This document shows positions 9,328 through 17,945 of a DNA stretch of 64,000 bases, in pieces. A program made the position numbers and the translations under genes. The notes under the pieces were generated by a model. The model searched no databases and was not told the DNA's origin. It saw only the letters and a program-made list of their open reading frames with translations. The number at the start of each line of letters is the position of its first letter. Positions within the stretch are counted from its first letter, which is position 1. The DNA comes from Nocardioides yefusunii (lineage in GTDB: Bacteria; Actinomycetota; Actinomycetes; Propionibacteriales; Nocardioidaceae): the NCBI RefSeq assembly GCF_004014875.1, contig NZ_CP034929.1:2294001-2358000 (forward strand), written 5' to 3'.

Positions 9328-9350
9328 CAGGATGCGTGCTGCAGGAGGTC

Positions 9351-9908
9351 TCAGACCTCCAGCAGCTCGGCCTCCTTCTTCTTCAGCATCTCGTCGATCG
9401 CGTCGGTGCCCTTCTTGGTGAGGGCGTCGAGCTTCTTCTCGGCACCAGCGACGTCGTCCTTGCCGACCTCGCCGTCCTTCTCGAGGCCCTCGAGGAGCTG
9501 CTTGGACTGACGACGGACGTTGCGCACGGCGATACGACCGTCCTCGGCCTTGGCCTTGGCCTGCTTGATGTACTCCTTGCGACGCTCCTGGGTGAGCTCG
9601 GGGAAGACGCAGCGCAGGACGCGGCCGTCGCTCGAGGGGTTCACGCCCAGGTCGGAGTCACGCACGGCGCGCTCGACGGCGTCGACGGCGGACTGGTCGA
9701 AGGGCTGGATCAGGATGGTGCGCGCGTCCTGGGCCGAGAAGGTCGCGAGCTGCTGGATCGGCGTCGGGGAGCCGTAGTACTCGACGACCAGCTTGTTGAA
9801 GACGGCCGGGCTGATGCGACCCGCGCGGATCGTGTTGAACTGCTCGCGCGTGGCGTCGACCGACTTGGTCATCTTCTCGTCGGCCTCGGTGAGGATCTCG
9901 TTGATCAC
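9351..9908 (-). CDS. frr: Ribosome recycling factor
   Basis: A 185-residue protein that, with EF-G, splits the post-termination ribosome. It has the full family length and the conserved core: DATREQFNTIRAGR (helix 1), STPIQQLATFS-like SPTPIQQLATF, LTQERRKEYIK and the final coiled helix. The start is GTG at 9908. The 173 bases separating it from pyrH contain a hairpin and a 10-bp tandem array, so it may be partly uncoupled from pyrH. Confidence 0.96.
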   Translation of the reverse strand: MINEILTEADEKMTKSVDATREQFNTIRAGRISPAVFNKLVVEYYGSPTPIQQLATFSAQDARTILIQPFDQSAVDAVERAVRDSDLGVNPSSDGRVLRCVFPELTQERRKEYIKQAKAKAEDGRIAVRNVRRQSKQLLEGLEKDGEVGKDDVAGAEKKLDALTKKGTDAIDEMLKKKEAELLEV

Positions 9909-9970
9909 GTCTACCTACTCTCGCTGCTGCGTGGTGCCGTGTCTGCGGCACTCGGATGTGGTGCTCGGTG

Positions 9971-10000
9971 GTGCTGCGTTGTGCTGCGTTGTGCTGCGTT
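9971..10000. repeat. Three perfect 10-bp tandem repeats upstream of frr
   Basis: Three copies of GTGCTGCGTT lie in the pyrH-frr gap, 60-90 bases upstream of the frr start. A related GTGGTGCTG stretch continues on both sides. It is in the frr leader or promoter region. Confidence 0.85.
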
Positions 10001-10023
10001 GTTCTCGGGGGGGTGGTGCTGGT

Positions 10024-10053
10024 GCGGGGCCTGCCCCACCAGGAGCAGGCCCC
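10024..10053 (-). terminator. Hairpin after pyrH
   Basis: CGGGGCCTGC pairs perfectly with GCAGGCCCCG across a 10-base loop, 29 bases after the pyrH stop. It may terminate or attenuate read-through into frr. Confidence 0.6.
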
Positions 10054-10081
10054 GACGACGTCGTGCGGTGGTTCTCGGGGC

Positions 10082-10798
10082 TCAGGCCTCGGAGCGGACC
10101 AGCGTTCCGATCTTCTCACCCTGGACGATGCGCAGGATGGCGCCCTCGTCCTCCATGCCGAAGACGATCAGCGGCATGTTGTTCTCCATGCAGAGGGCGA
10201 ACGCGGTCGCGTCGGCGACCTGCAGACCCTTCTGCAGGGCGTCCTGGAAGGTGAGGGTGTCGAGCTTGGTCGCCGTGGGGTCCTTGCGGGGGTCGGCGGT
10301 GTAGACGCCGTCCACGCCCTGCTTGCCCATGAGGACGACCTCGGAGCGGGTCTCGAGCGCGCGCTGCGCCGAGACGGTGTCGGTGGAGAAGAACGGCATG
10401 CCGGCGCCGGCGCCGAAGATCACGACGCGGCCCTTCTCGAGGTGGCGGATCGCCTTGCGCGGGATGTACGGCTCGGCGACCTGGCCCATGGTGATGGCGG
10501 TCTGGACGCGGGTGTCGATGCCTTCCTTCTCCAGGAAGTCCTGGAGTGCGAGGCAGTTCATGACGGTGCCCAGCATGCCCATGTAGTCGGCGCGGGAACG
10601 GTCCATGCCGCGCTGCTGCATCTCGGCGCCGCGGAAGAAGTTGCCACCGCCGACGACGATGCTGACCTGGACACCGGAGTTGACCACTTCAGCGATCTGG
10701 CGGGCGATCTGGGAGACGACGTCCGGGTCCACGCCGACGGCTCCGCCGCCGAAGACCTCGCCGGACAGCTTGAGCAGGACGCGCTTGTAGGTGGTCAC
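10082..10798 (-). CDS. pyrH: UMP kinase
   Basis: A 238-residue bacterial UMP kinase of the amino acid kinase fold, phosphorylating UMP to [12 protein letters not shown] at the N-terminus, [10 protein letters not shown] in the nucleotide loop, the [11 protein letters not shown] segment of the UMP site and [11 protein letters not shown] are all present. The GTG at 10798 is preceded by AAAGGAAC. Position after tsf and before frr is conserved in bacteria. Confidence 0.96.
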   Translation of the reverse strand: MTTYKRVLLKLSGEVFGGGAVGVDPDVVSQIARQIAEVVNSGVQVSIVVGGGNFFRGAEMQQRGMDRSRADYMGMLGTVMNCLALQDFLEKEGIDTRVQTAITMGQVAEPYIPRKAIRHLEKGRVVIFGAGAGMPFFSTDTVSAQRALETRSEVVLMGKQGVDGVYTADPRKDPTATKLDTLTFQDALQKGLQVADATAFALCMENNMPLIVFGMEDEGAILRIVQGEKIGTLVRSEA

Positions 10799-10864
10799 AC
10801 CAGTTCCTTTCGCGGGAGGCCGCGGTGGTCTTCCCAGGGTTTCGTCAGTCTTGAAGATACGAGA

Positions 10865-10906
10865 AGGCCGGCTCGATGGTCTCGTAGTGATCCACCGAAC
10901 CGGCCT
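10865..10906 (-). terminator. Terminator after tsf
   Basis: A 13-base stem beginning AGGCCGG with two positions that become G-U wobbles only in RNA of the minus strand, which supports use after tsf. Loop of 16 bases. It lies 34 bases beyond the tsf stop. Confidence 0.6.
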
Positions 10907-10940
10907 CCTGCATGGTGTTGCTCGAGTGATCCCTCAGGGA

Positions 10941-11753
10941 TCAGGCACCGACCTCGAAGCGGACGAAGCGCTTGACGGTGGTGTTGGCAGCGTCCAGAAC
11001 CTGCTTGACAGACTTCTTGGACTCGCTGATCGACTCCTGCTCGAGGAGGACGATCTCCTTGAAGAAGGCGCCCAGGCGACCCTCGACGATCTTGGCGACG
11101 GCAGCCTCCGGCTTGCCCTCCTCAAGAGTCTTCGCGGTCATGACGTCGCGCTCGCGGGCGACGACGTCGGCGTCGACCTCGTCGCGGGTGAGGAACTGAG
11201 CCTTCATGGCGGCAACCTGCATGGCGGCAGCCTTGGCAGCAGCAGCGTCACCCTCGAACTCCACGAGCACGCCCACGGCGGCCGGGAGGTCAGCTGCACG
11301 CTTGTGCATGTAGGTGACGGTCTCGCCGTCGAAGTAGGCGACGCGGCCGAGCTCGATCTTCTCACCGATGGTGACGGCGAGGTTCTCGACGATCGCGCCG
11401 ACGGTGGAACCGTCCAGCTCGACAGCCTTGAGGGCCTCGGCGTCGGTCGCCTTGGCGGCGTCCGCAGCAGCGGCGATCTTCTCGGCAGCAGCGATGAAGT
11501 CGGCGTTCTTCGCGACGAAGTCGGTCTCCGACTTCAGCTCGACCAGGGCGCCACCAGCGGTGACGACCAGGCCGGCGGAGGCCTCGCGCTCGGCGGCACG
11601 GGCGGCAGCCTTGGCGGTGCCCTTGACGCGGAGCAGGTCGACAGCCTTGTCGAAGTCGCCGTCGGTCTCGGTCAGCGCCTTCTTGCAGTCCATCATGCCG
11701 GCGCTGGTGAGCTCACGGAGCTTCTTGACGTCGGCAGCGGTGAAGTTGGACAT
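10941..11753 (-). CDS. tsf: Translation elongation factor Ts
   Basis: A 270-residue EF-Ts, the nucleotide exchange factor of EF-Tu. The UBA-like N-terminal domain contains [19 protein letters not shown], and the core contains the TDFVAKN motif that contacts EF-Tu. Length matches other actinobacterial EF-Ts. The ATG at 11753 has a GAGGA sequence upstream. It is co-oriented with and 44 bases from rpsB. Confidence 0.96.
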   Translation of the reverse strand: MSNFTAADVKKLRELTSAGMMDCKKALTETDGDFDKAVDLLRVKGTAKAAARAAEREASAGLVVTAGGALVELKSETDFVAKNADFIAAAEKIAAAADAAKATDAEALKAVELDGSTVGAIVENLAVTIGEKIELGRVAYFDGETVTYMHKRAADLPAAVGVLVEFEGDAAAAKAAAMQVAAMKAQFLTRDEVDADVVARERDVMTAKTLEEGKPEAAVAKIVEGRLGAFFKEIVLLEQESISESKKSVKQVLDAANTTVKRFVRFEVGA

Positions 11754-11797
11754 GAATCCTCTTCCTCGAAAGTTGGTCTGTGGACGACTGACTGGCG

Positions 11798-12640
11798 TCA
11801 GTTGGACTCGGCAGCAGCCTCGGCCGGAGCCTCAGCAGCAACCTCGGCCTCGACGGCCGGAGCCTCAGCGGCGGGAGCCTCAGCGGCCTCGCCAGCGAGG
11901 ATCTCCGCCTCCCACTCGGCGAGCGGCTCGGCCGGAGCGCCCTTGCCGCCGGAGCGGGCGATGAGGCCCTCGGCAGCAGCGTCGGCGATCACGCGGGTGA
12001 GGAGACCAACGGCGCGGATGGCGTCGTCGTTGCCCGGGATCGGGAAGTCGACGGTGTCGGGGTCGCAGTTGGTGTCCAGGATGCCGATGATCGGGATCCG
12101 CAGCTTGCGGGCCTCCTCGACAGCCAGGTGCTCCTTGTTGGTGTCGACGATCCAGATCGCGGCGGGAACGCGGGACATCTCGCGGATACCACCGAGGGAC
12201 TTGTTCAGCTTGTCGCGCTCGCGACGCATCTGAAGCAGTTCCTTCTTGGTGCGCGAGGAGCTGGCGACGTCGTCGAAGTCGATCTCGTCGAGCTCCTTCA
12301 GGCGGGCGATACGGGTCGCGACCGTCTGGAAGTTGGTCAGCATACCGCCGAGCCAGCGCTGGTTGACGTAGGGCATGCCGACGCGGGTGGCCTGCTCAGC
12401 AATGGCCTCCTGGGCCTGCTTCTTGGTACCCACGAACATGATCTGACCACCCTTGGCCACCGTCTCCTTGACGAAGGCGTAGGCGCGGTCGATGTAACCC
12501 AGCGACTGCTGAAGGTCGATGATGTAGATGCCGTTGCGCTCGGTGAGGATGAAGCGCTTCATCTTCGGGTTCCAGCGACGGGTCTGGTGTCCGAAGTGGA
12601 CGCCGCTGTCGAGCAGCTGGCGCATGGTCACGACTGCCAT
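11798..12640 (-). CDS. rpsB: 30S ribosomal protein S2
   Basis: A 280-residue S2 with the conserved opening [21 protein letters not shown] and the central [12 protein letters not shown] and [10 protein letters not shown] motifs. The last ~45 residues are an Ala/Glu/Pro-rich low-complexity tail, typical of high-GC actinobacterial S2. The ATG at 12640 is chosen because AAGGAGA lies 7 bases upstream and similarity begins at MAVVTMRQ; a longer in-frame version from 12679 would add 13 arginine-rich residues with no support. Confidence 0.96.
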   Translation of the reverse strand: MAVVTMRQLLDSGVHFGHQTRRWNPKMKRFILTERNGIYIIDLQQSLGYIDRAYAFVKETVAKGGQIMFVGTKKQAQEAIAEQATRVGMPYVNQRWLGGMLTNFQTVATRIARLKELDEIDFDDVASSSRTKKELLQMRRERDKLNKSLGGIREMSRVPAAIWIVDTNKEHLAVEEARKLRIPIIGILDTNCDPDTVDFPIPGNDDAIRAVGLLTRVIADAAAEGLIARSGGKGAPAEPLAEWEAEILAGEAAEAPAAEAPAVEAEVAAEAPAEAAAESN

Positions 12641-13075
12641 GATGTGTCTCCTTGTGGGACGCGCACGACGAGCCCGCACAGGTGTGCGGGCAACGGTGCT
12701 GCGTCAGGTTTTCAGTTCATGCTCCCGACGGATGCCGGTCGCCCTGGTGCCCCGTGCCGGCCGATCCACCGTGGTGTCTCCACCGGGTGGAACTGAGGAC
12801 GGCACCCGCGTGAGCCGTGGGCCGGAGGGCCCGCGACGCGGCGAGAGGGCACGCGTAGTCAGCCCGTGAGGGCTGCGCCGACAAGAGTACGCCACCGCAC
12901 GACGACGGAGCGAATTGATCCCGACCTCCTCCGAGCACCGGATCCGACGGCTGTGAGCAGCCCTGCAGGACCACTTCGCACGCACAGGCACGACACCCCC
13001 GCAGCATCGGGGACCTCCTCCCCAGGGCATCGGCGTCGCGACGCCGTCGGGCTCCCGGGAGGCCACGCTCCGACC
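12641..13075. other. Divergent intergenic region between rpsB and the M23-like gene
   Basis: The 435 bases contain no convincing gene. For rpsB there is a possible -10, TACTCT at 12889-12884, which would give a leader of about 240 bases, and a stem-loop at 12672-12691. For the rightward gene there is a GGGAGG Shine-Dalgarno at 13056-13061. Short open frames here lack any family similarity. Confidence 0.6.
12672..12691 (-). promoter_or_regulatory. Stem-loop in the rpsB leader
   Basis: GCCCGCACA and TGTGCGGGC form a perfect inverted repeat 31 bases upstream of the rpsB start codon. It may be part of an autoregulatory S2 leader, since S2 represses its own operon in other bacteria, but no known leader motif is recognised. 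Confidence 0.35.
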
Positions 13076-13597
13076 ATGACCCGACCTGCCCGGCTGCGCT
13101 CCCCCGTCCCTCTCGCCCTGGCCTGTGCCGTTCTGCTCGGTGGGCCGCCCGCGGAGGCGGTCCCGGAGCGGGCCGTCGGGTCGTGGCCGCTGACCGGGCG
13201 CCCCACCCTCGTCGAGCCGTTCCGGGCCCCGGACGTGCGGTGGGGCACCGGGCACCGCGGTGTCGACCTGCTCGGGGTGGCCGGGCAGCCGGTGCACGCG
13301 GCGCTGTCCGGGACGGTGGTGTTCGCCGGGGTCGTCGCCGGAGTTCCCGGGGTGAGCCTCCAGCACGATGACGGCACCCGGAGCACCTACCAACCGGTGG
13401 TGACGACGCTGCGGGTCGGGGACGTCGTCAGGCGCGGCAAGCAGGTGGGGACCCTGACGCCGGTGGGCTCGCACTGTGCGCCGATGCTGTGCCTGCACTG
13501 GGGTCTGCGGACCGGTACCGGTCGTGACCTCGTCTACCTGGATCCGCTGACGCTGGTGGCGGTGCCCCGGGTCCGGCTGCTCCCGCTCACGGGCTGA
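13076..13597 (+). CDS. Exported M23/LytM-domain protein
   Basis: A 173-residue protein with a signal peptide (RLRSPVPLALACAVLLGG, cleaved near AEA at residues ~24-26) and a single LytM domain. The first zinc motif is intact: HRGVD. The second motif reads CLHWG, where active enzymes normally have HxH; the zinc-binding second histidine is kept but the first, catalytic, histidine is a cysteine. The protein may therefore bind peptidoglycan or regulate another hydrolase. An M23 gene in this position, between rpsB and xerC, is also present in mycobacteria (Rv2891). The ATG at 13076 follows a GGGAGG. Confidence 0.85.
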   Translation: MTRPARLRSPVPLALACAVLLGGPPAEAVPERAVGSWPLTGRPTLVEPFRAPDVRWGTGHRGVDLLGVAGQPVHAALSGTVVFAGVVAGVPGVSLQHDDGTRSTYQPVVTTLRVGDVVRRGKQVGTLTPVGSHCAPMLCLHWGLRTGTGRDLVYLDPLTLVAVPRVRLLPLTG

Positions 13598-13610
13598 GCG
13601 CTCAGATCTC

Positions 13611-13634
13611 GCGCCAGATCAGGCGCCAGATCAG
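13611..13634. repeat. Two 12-bp tandem repeats over the xerC stop
   Basis: Two perfect copies of GCGCCAGATCAG; a partial third copy follows. The second copy contains the xerC stop codon. Confidence 0.7.
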
Positions 13635-14605
13635 GCGCGGGGGTGGGCCTGACGGTAGGCGGTGCGCAGCCGGTCGGTGCTGACGTGGGTGTAGATCTGT
13701 GTGGTCGACAGCGAGGCGTGTCCCAGCAGTTCCTGGACCGAACGGAGGTCGGCGCCACCTTCGAGCAGGTGGGTCGCTGCGGTGTGCCGGAATCCGTGCG
13801 GCCCCATGTCGGGGGCCCCGGGAACTGCTGCGACCCGACGGTGCACGAGGTCGCGTACGACCCGCTGGTCCAGGCGTCCTCCCCGGGCGCCCAGGAAGAG
13901 AGCGGGGCCGGAACGGTGCGTGGCGAGGGCCGGCCTGCCCTGGGTACGCCACAGCTGCAGCGCCCGCGCCGCGGGGAGCCCGAACGGCACCGTGCGTTCC
14001 TTGCTTCCCTTGCCCATGACCCGCACGACCCGACGTTCGTCGTCCACGTCGTCGACGTCGAGGCCCACCAGTTCCCCCACGCGGATCCCGGTGGCGTAGA
14101 GGAGTTCGAGGAGGGCTGTGTCCCGCAGACCGACGGGCGTGGTCTCCCCCGGTTCCTCGTGACCGCCGTCGAGCACGGCCGCTGCCTCCTCGACCCGCAG
14201 CACCGAGGGCAGGGACTTCGCACGCTTGGGCGAGAGCAGGAGCGAGCCGGCGTCGGTCTCGGTGCGGCCGGTGCGGCGCAGCCACGCGGTGAAGACCCGT
14301 ACCGCGCTGGCCCGACGCGCCATCGTGCTGCGCGCCTTGCCGCGGGTCTGCAGGTTGGCCAGCCAACTGCGGAGCACCGCGAGGTCGATCGCGGCCACCT
14401 CGGTGACGCCGAGACGGGCAGCGTGCTCGAGCATCCCGGTGACGTCGAGGAGGTAGGCACGCACCGTGTGCTCGGAGAGGTTCCGCTCGATCGCCAGATG
14501 TCGTTCGAACTCGCCGAGCAGGGCCGCCGTCGCCTCGTCGACGAGGCGGTCTTCGGGGCCGTCGTCGAGGGAGCCTGCGCTCTCGTCCGGCTCGGTGTAA
14601 TTCAC
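13631..14605 (-). CDS. xerC: Tyrosine recombinase XerC
   Basis: A 324-residue site-specific recombinase that resolves chromosome dimers at dif with XerD. An N-terminal SAM-like core-binding domain (about residues 25-115) precedes the catalytic domain. The catalytic set is visible: R in ATGIRVGEL, the lysine in GKGSKERTVP, HGFRHTAATHLL, the histidine of LGHASLSTTQ and the nucleophile in IYTHV. I choose the GTG at 14605 because TAGGAT ends exactly 6 bases upstream, which predicts a leaderless transcript; a GTG at 14611 would abut the -10 itself. XerD is not in this window. Neighbours dprA and comM are in the same orientation. Confidence 0.93.
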   Translation of the reverse strand: MNYTEPDESAGSLDDGPEDRLVDEATAALLGEFERHLAIERNLSEHTVRAYLLDVTGMLEHAARLGVTEVAAIDLAVLRSWLANLQTRGKARSTMARRASAVRVFTAWLRRTGRTETDAGSLLLSPKRAKSLPSVLRVEEAAAVLDGGHEEPGETTPVGLRDTALLELLYATGIRVGELVGLDVDDVDDERRVVRVMGKGSKERTVPFGLPAARALQLWRTQGRPALATHRSGPALFLGARGGRLDQRVVRDLVHRRVAAVPGAPDMGPHGFRHTAATHLLEGGADLRSVQELLGHASLSTTQIYTHVSTDRLRTAYRQAHPRA

Positions 14606-14617
14606 CTGCACATCCTA
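14606..14617 (-). promoter_or_regulatory. Leaderless-type -10 for xerC
   Basis: TAGGAT (14617-14612) followed by 6 bases and the GTG at 14605. This separates xerC from the dprA operon, whose stop is 25 bases upstream, and decides between two in-frame GTG codons. Confidence 0.55.
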
Positions 14618-14641
14618 GGCACGCCGGCTCCCCGGATCGGT

Positions 14642-15769
14642 TCACCCGTGCCGGCCCAGACGCCACCCCTCCCCTTCTTGGACGACCCATCCGTGGGCGC
14701 CGAGGCGGAGCAGCGCTCCCTGCACCTCCCGGATCCCGATGCCTGCCGCCCGGGCCAGCGCCGGTGCGTCCACGACGTCCACGGCCGGGAACGCCTCCAG
14801 CACCTGCTTCTGTCGCCACGGGAGCCGGTCACGCGGAATCGTCTCGCCGTGGCGGGCGTCGGTGAGGTGCTCCCCCGGACGTCCGACGTACTCCAGGACG
14901 TCCTCGCCACAGGTGACCAGGTGGGCCCGCCCCAACCGCAGCCGTTCGTGGACGCCCTGGGACTGGGCACTGGTGACCGGCCCCGGGACACCGAGCAACG
15001 GACGGTTGAGCCGTTCACACCACGTCGCCGTGCTGAGCGCGCCCGAGCGGAGAGCTGCCTCCGCCACCACGGTCACCTCCGACAGTGCTGCGATCACTCG
15101 GTTGCGGGACAGGAACCTGATCCGGGTCGGTTCCCGTCCCGGGGCGGCCTCGGAGACCACCGCGCCCACGTCCAGGACGTGCTCGACCAGAGCCCGGTTG
15201 GCGGCCGGGTAGATCCGGTCGACGCCGCAGGCCAGCACCGCCACGGTGGCCCCGTTGCCTGCCAGTGCGCCCCGATGCGCGGCCTGGTCGATGCCCAACG
15301 CGGCTCCGGAGACCACCGCGCTCCCGGCCCGAGCCACGGCGTGTGCGATCTCGGCCGCGACCTGGGTGCCGTACGTGGTGGCCGAACGGGAGCCCACGAC
15401 TGCCACCGAGCGGGTGAGGCCGGCGAGGTCGAGCGGTCCCCGGACCCACAGCCCGACAGGGACTCCCCCACGTTCGTTCAGCACCGGCGCGTCGCGCAGG
15501 GCGTCGAGCCGGGTGGGCCACTCCTCCTCCCCCGGGACGACGAACCGCGCTCCGGTCTTCTCGGCCTCGTCGAGGTGACGATGCACGTCGAATCCTTCGA
15601 GCCGGGCGGCGACGTCGGTGTGGAGTCCGTGGACGTCGCGTTCGGCGAGCAGGTGCTCGTGGACCCGGACGGCACCGAGGTCCTCGACGAGTCGCGCGAC
15701 GCGGGGGTCGCCCGGTTCGGTGAGCCAGTTGAGTGCGACCCGGGCGAGCCGTTCGTCGAGCGCGCTCAT
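14642..15769 (-). CDS. dprA: DNA-processing protein DprA
   Basis: A 375-residue member of the DprA/Smf family, which binds single-stranded DNA and loads RecA. The extended Rossmann fold is marked by VAVVGSRSATTYG and SGAALGIDQAAHRGAL. A C-terminal winged-helix region (residues ~310-375) follows, the usual full-length arrangement. The ATG at 15769 overlaps the comM stop in ATGA, indicating translational coupling. With comM and yraN it forms the conserved actinobacterial cluster (Rv2896c-Rv2898c in M. tuberculosis). Confidence 0.93.
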   Translation of the reverse strand: MSALDERLARVALNWLTEPGDPRVARLVEDLGAVRVHEHLLAERDVHGLHTDVAARLEGFDVHRHLDEAEKTGARFVVPGEEEWPTRLDALRDAPVLNERGGVPVGLWVRGPLDLAGLTRSVAVVGSRSATTYGTQVAAEIAHAVARAGSAVVSGAALGIDQAAHRGALAGNGATVAVLACGVDRIYPAANRALVEHVLDVGAVVSEAAPGREPTRIRFLSRNRVIAALSEVTVVAEAALRSGALSTATWCERLNRPLLGVPGPVTSAQSQGVHERLRLGRAHLVTCGEDVLEYVGRPGEHLTDARHGETIPRDRLPWRQKQVLEAFPAVDVVDAPALARAAGIGIREVQGALLRLGAHGWVVQEGEGWRLGRHG

Positions 15770-17340
15770 GAGGCACGCCCCAGTGCAGCGAGGGAGAACT
15801 CGGCGCCGGTGCGCAGTGCGAGAGCGACGTCGACGTCGAGGTCGGACGGGCGCTCGCGTCGGGAGAGATCGGCCACCGTCCATGCCAGTCGGTGCACCCG
15901 CACGGCACCACGACGGCTGAGCCGTCCGGAGTAGACGTGGTCGTCGAGGCGGGCCTGTCCGGCGTCGGGCAGAGGCCACTCCTCGCGCAGCAGGTGGCCC
16001 GGTGTCTGGGAGTTGAGCCGCCAGCCCAGTCCCGCGTACCGAGCTGCCTGGCGGGCGCGGGCGTCGGTGACCCGGACGCGGACCTCGGCAGAGCTCTCCC
16101 GCACAGCGAATCGGTCGGTGTCGGCTGGACCAGTGGGCAGCAGGTGTCGCACGACGTCGACCCGGTCGGCGATCGGTCCACTCACCTTGCGCCGGTACTC
16201 ACGACGTGCGACCTCCGGGCAGGTGCACCGGTTCTCCCGGGCCACGGCCCGGTACTCCCCGCACGGGCAGGGGTTGGCCGCGAGGATCACGGTGCTCCGC
16301 GCCGGGAAGAGCGCCGACTCGTCGCCGCGCACCACCCGGATCTCGCCGCTCTCCAACGGCTGGCGCAGCGCCTCGATGACGTCGGTGCGGAAGAGCGGGA
16401 ACTCGTCCAGAAAGAGAACTCCGCAATGGGCCAGGGAAATTTCACCTGGCCGGACCCTGCCGCTTCCTCCCCCGACGAGGCTCGACTTGGAGACGTCGTG
16501 GTGGGGGGCAAGGAACGGCGGACGCAGGATCAGGCCACGCGTCCCGGAGCCCGACAGGGAGTGCAGTGCGGTGAGTTCCAGGGACTCCTCGCGGGTGAGG
16601 TCAGGCATGAGAGTGGGCAGGCGTTCGGCCAACGACGTCTTGCCTGCTCCCTTCGGACCGGACAGCAGCAGGTGGTGTCCGCCGGCGGCAGCGACCTCCA
16701 GCGCGAATCGGGCATCGGCCACGCCGACGAGGTCGGAGAGGTCGACGTCGTCGCGGCGGTCCTCGCCCCGCCAACTCAGCAGGCTGGTGCCGCCGCTTGC
16801 CCCGACCGGGGTCGCCACTGGCACCTCGTCTCCGCGCAACTGCGCCACCACCTGGGCCAAGGACCGCACTCCGAAGACCTCCATGTCCGGCACGAGGGCC
16901 GCCTCGACCGCGGACGGTTCGGGGACGAAGACCCGACGGATTCCTGCGGCTGCTGCCGCCATCACCATCGGGAGCACTCCGGGCACCTGGCGCAGACCGC
17001 CGTCGAGCCCGAGTTCTCCGACGAAGACGGTGCCGGTGAGCGCGTCGACGGGGATGGTCCCGTCCGCTGCCTTGATCCCCACCGCGATCGCGAGGTCGAA
17101 GTGGGTGCCGCGCTTGGGCAGGTCGGCCGGGGCGAGCAGGATCGTGACGCGTCGGGTCGCGGGCCAGGGAGCGGCGCAGTGCGTGATCGCCATCCGTACC
17201 CGGTCGCGGGCCTCCAGCAGGGAGGCGTCGGGACGTCCGACGATGGTCGCCCCGACGACGCCGGGCGATATGTCCACCTGCACCTCCACCAGGTGTCCCA
17301 GCGATCCCTGCAGCACGACGGTGCGCGAGGTCGCCAGCAT
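15766..17340 (-). CDS. comM: YifB/ComM-family Mg-chelatase-like AAA ATPase
   Basis: A 524-residue AAA+ protein. The N-terminal ~190 residues form the Lon-protease-like S5 fold with a degenerate active site, then comes the ATPase with Walker A GPKGAGKTSLAERLP and Walker B VLFLDEFPLF. A cysteine cluster, ANPCPCGEYR...CTCPEV, precedes the sensor region. In Vibrio and Acinetobacter ComM is a branch-migration helicase used in natural transformation; the actinobacterial role is not established. The ATG at 17340 overlaps the yraN stop by one base (TGATG). The internal start-stop overlaps on both sides argue for coordinated synthesis with YraN and DprA. Confidence 0.92.
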   Translation of the reverse strand: MLATSRTVVLQGSLGHLVEVQVDISPGVVGATIVGRPDASLLEARDRVRMAITHCAAPWPATRRVTILLAPADLPKRGTHFDLAIAVGIKAADGTIPVDALTGTVFVGELGLDGGLRQVPGVLPMVMAAAAAGIRRVFVPEPSAVEAALVPDMEVFGVRSLAQVVAQLRGDEVPVATPVGASGGTSLLSWRGEDRRDDVDLSDLVGVADARFALEVAAAGGHHLLLSGPKGAGKTSLAERLPTLMPDLTREESLELTALHSLSGSGTRGLILRPPFLAPHHDVSKSSLVGGGSGRVRPGEISLAHCGVLFLDEFPLFRTDVIEALRQPLESGEIRVVRGDESALFPARSTVILAANPCPCGEYRAVARENRCTCPEVARREYRRKVSGPIADRVDVVRHLLPTGPADTDRFAVRESSAEVRVRVTDARARQAARYAGLGWRLNSQTPGHLLREEWPLPDAGQARLDDHVYSGRLSRRGAVRVHRLAWTVADLSRRERPSDLDVDVALALRTGAEFSLAALGRAS

Positions 17341-17720
17341 CAACAGATCCCCCGCACGTGCTCGAGGCGCGGGGCGGCACCGCGTGGACGCAGCACCGCC
17401 ACCAGGTCGACGCGGACCGCGCCGGGGTCGGCGCCCGCCTCAGGATGGGCCTGTACCCATTCGGCAGCGAGCAGGCGCAACCGTGCCGCCTTCGTCTCGT
17501 CGACCGCCTCGTGCGGGGTGCCACGCAACGACGACGTGCGGGTCTTCACCTCACAGACCACCACCTCGGCGCCGTCGCGCAGGACCAGGTCGACCTCGCC
17601 CGAGGGGCCGCGCCAGTTCTGGTCCAGGAGCGTCATCCCGGCCCGGAGCAGGTGCCGGCGGGCGACCTCCTCGCCCCATCGGCCGAGGCGAGCGTTGTGG
17701 GTGGTGCGGTTGCTGGTCAT
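17340..17720 (-). CDS. yraN: YraN-family endonuclease-like protein (UPF0102)
   Basis: A 126-residue protein of the restriction-endonuclease fold. The D-ExK signature is visible as GEVDLVLRDG followed by VVVCEVKTRTS, which would bind the metal in an active nuclease. Function is not known in detail, although family members are linked genetically to DNA processing. The ATG at 17720 has GGAGGGAACG upstream. It is the first gene of the yraN-comM-dprA cluster. Confidence 0.9.
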   Translation of the reverse strand: MTSNRTTHNARLGRWGEEVARRHLLRAGMTLLDQNWRGPSGEVDLVLRDGAEVVVCEVKTRTSSLRGTPHEAVDETKAARLRLLAAEWVQAHPEAGADPGAVRVDLVAVLRPRGAAPRLEHVRGIC

Positions 17721-17945
17721 CGTCGTTCCCTCCTGCAGGTCCGTCGGCCCGGTCGACCACGGCGCCTGCCAGCGTCGCGGCCTCGTCCCGGCTGCGCCGG
17801 AGAGCAGCGACGGAGCTGGGGACAGTGCCGACGGGGAGCCCGGGGCCGGACACCTGTCCGGACCAGTTGGCCCTCACGCCGGGAGAAGGGGCCGCCGCCG
17901 TTCCACACTGGCCGGCGTCCGTCCACCCAGCCCTACGGAGAAAAC

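Noticed and set aside
12641..12679. N-terminal extension of S2 from 12679
   Set aside because: It contains the Shine-Dalgarno used by the ATG at 12640 and has no similarity to S2.
17721..17945. A small gene between yraN and the esterase
   Set aside because: Open frames exist on the minus strand but show no start with Shine-Dalgarno, no domain, and run into yraN in another frame.
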